Assembly: GCF_016741855.1 (NCBI RefSeq)
Contig: NZ_JAERRH010000007.1
Coordinates: 124,001-188,000 of the forward strand
Source: Streptomyces musisoli
Lineage (GTDB): Bacteria; Actinomycetota; Actinomycetes; Streptomycetales; Streptomycetaceae
Direction of reading: 5' to 3'
Length of the DNA: 64,000 nucleotides
Below are positions 63,178-64,000 of the stretch, piece after piece. The notes under the pieces were generated by a model that did not search any database, was not told where the DNA came from, and saw nothing but the letters and a program-made list of their open reading frames with translations. Each line of letters starts with the position of its first letter. Position 1 is the stretch's first letter. The position numbers and the translations under genes are program-made.

Positions 63178-63854
63178 CGAGCGGTACCGGCAGCATCCGG
63201 GTACTCATCGCCGACGACCAGCAGATGGTCCGGCAGGGTTTCACCGTGCTGCTCGACGCCCAGCCCGGCATCGAGGTGGTCGGGCAGGCGGTGGACGGCC
63301 GGGACGCGATCGCCCGGACCGCGGAACTGGCCCCGGACGTGGTGCTGATGGACATCCGGATGCCGGAGCTGGGCGGCATCGAGGCGACCCGCCGGATCAC
63401 CGGGGAGCACACCGCCGTCAAGGTGCTGGTGCTGACCACGTTCGACCTGGACGAGTACGTCTACGACGCGCTGCGGGCGGGGGCCTCCGGCTTTCTCCTC
63501 AAGGACGCCTCCGCGGACAAGCTGGCCGAGGCGGTGCGGGTCGTGGCCGCGGGCGACGCCCTGCTGGCCCCCGGCATCACCCGGCGCCTCATCGCGGAGT
63601 TCTCCCGCCTGGACGGCAGCCGCCGGCCCCCGCTCAAGCGGCGCGTCGGTGACCTCACCGAGCGGGAGACGGAGGTGCTGGCGCTGATCGCGCAGGGCCT
63701 GTCGAACGCGGAGATCGCCGAGCGGCTGGTCGTGGCCGAGCAGACCGTGAAGACGCACGTCGGCCGGATCCTGGTGAAACTGGGCCTGCGCGACCGCACC
63801 CAGGCGGCGGTCTTCGCCTACGAGTCCGGCCTGGTCCGCCCCGGGGGCCACTGA
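63174..63854 (+). CDS. Response regulator, NarL/LuxR type
   Basis: This 226-aa protein has a receiver domain (IRVLIADDQQMVRQGFTVLL, phospho-Asp in VVLMDIRMPELGG, Lys in FLLKDAS) and a LuxR-type HTH (LTERETEVLALIAQGLSNAE, VVAEQTVKTHVGRILVKLGL). It forms a pair with the kinase, with a 4-base overlap. Its regulon cannot be read from the window. Confidence 0.95.
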   Translation: MTSGTGSIRVLIADDQQMVRQGFTVLLDAQPGIEVVGQAVDGRDAIARTAELAPDVVLMDIRMPELGGIEATRRITGEHTAVKVLVLTTFDLDEYVYDALRAGASGFLLKDASADKLAEAVRVVAAGDALLAPGITRRLIAEFSRLDGSRRPPLKRRVGDLTERETEVLALIAQGLSNAEIAERLVVAEQTVKTHVGRILVKLGLRDRTQAAVFAYESGLVRPGGH

Positions 63855-64000
63855 CCCCGGCGTCCCCCCGAGCCGTTGATCCAGGCGTCCCCCCCGGGCC
63901 ACTGCCCCCCGGCCGCTGATCCAGGCTCCACCCGGGCCGCTGACCCGGCCCCGCCCGGCCGATGCCCCGGAACCCTCCGGATCGGGCCACTGGCCCCGAC
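63855..64000. repeat. Degenerate C-rich tandem repeat after the response regulator
   Basis: Loose units of roughly 25-35 bases built from GGGCCACTG/GGCCGCTG-ATCCAGGC-like words repeat to the window edge. No gene is seen. Confidence 0.5.

Overview
This window is high-GC actinobacterial DNA, almost certainly a Streptomyces chromosome. Supporting signs are the strong G/C third-position bias, many GTG and TTG starts, the dnaK-grpE-dnaJ-hspR cluster with HAIR operators, a LuxR/two-component-rich gene set, and a pSAM2-type integrative element. From memory, the gene order around dnaK, clpB, pyrE, fba and the tryptophan dioxygenase/kynureninase pair resembles the S. coelicolor core chromosome; no database was searched.

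Bases 1-8086 are a variable chromosomal stretch. It holds the C-terminal part of a Ser/Thr kinase with a repetitive extracytoplasmic tail, a WXG100-type protein, a polymorphic-toxin-like protein and its probable immunity partner (4-bp stop/start overlaps), a MerR-type regulator with a perfect palindrome in its leader, a GvpU-like protein, a cold-shock protein and a PIN-domain remnant.

Bases 8087-23806 are an integrated actinomycete integrative and conjugative element (AICE, about 15.7 kb). It is bounded by a 49-bp exact direct repeat that is the 3' part of tRNA-Gly(CCC); the intact tRNA is at the right end. The right half is the element core: GntR/Kor-type repressor, FtsK-like DNA translocase, DUF2637 and small Spd-like membrane proteins, an HUH replication initiator, excisionase and tyrosine integrase. 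The left half is cargo. It includes an arsenic module (arsenate reductase, two ArsR regulators, an aquaglyceroporin-like channel, a flavin monooxygenase) with no recognisable efflux pump, and a DUF3800 gene flanked by two strongly structured inverted-repeat elements. One of these is a compact multi-helix candidate ncRNA with its own -10 promoter element. A DUF1152 gene and a GntR-controlled mini-operon (57-aa zinc-ribbon protein plus an anti-sigma-like ATPase) complete the cargo.

Bases 23830-31300 are core chromosome: a 52-aa zinc-ribbon protein, dcd (probably leaderless), a phosphoribosyltransferase, a Yip1 membrane protein, an antibiotic-biosynthesis-monooxygenase-fold protein next to a G-quadruplex-capable repeat, a large heterodisulfide-reductase-like Fe-S protein and a MraY/WecA-like membrane protein with degenerate catalytic motifs.

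Bases 31300-43650 carry the HspR heat-shock regulon (dnaK operon and clpB, three HAIR sites). Between the two loci lie an orphan sugar-binding lipoprotein, two paralogous LuxR-type regulators plus an internally deleted third copy, and a small secreted peptide gene (two DSVWP motifs) coupled to a degenerate Rieske-like protein.

Bases 43700-64000 are metabolic core: YbjN-like protein, PLP aminotransferase, Cys/Gly/His-rich membrane peptide, DUF2617, membrane spermidine-synthase-like enzyme, SRPBCC protein, aldose epimerase, pyrE, fba, two MFS transporters, DUF3151, a tryptophan-to-anthranilate set (kynA, kynU and a kynurenine-formamidase-like hydrolase), a secreted DUF1023-type hydrolase, an acyltransferase and a NarL-type two-component pair.
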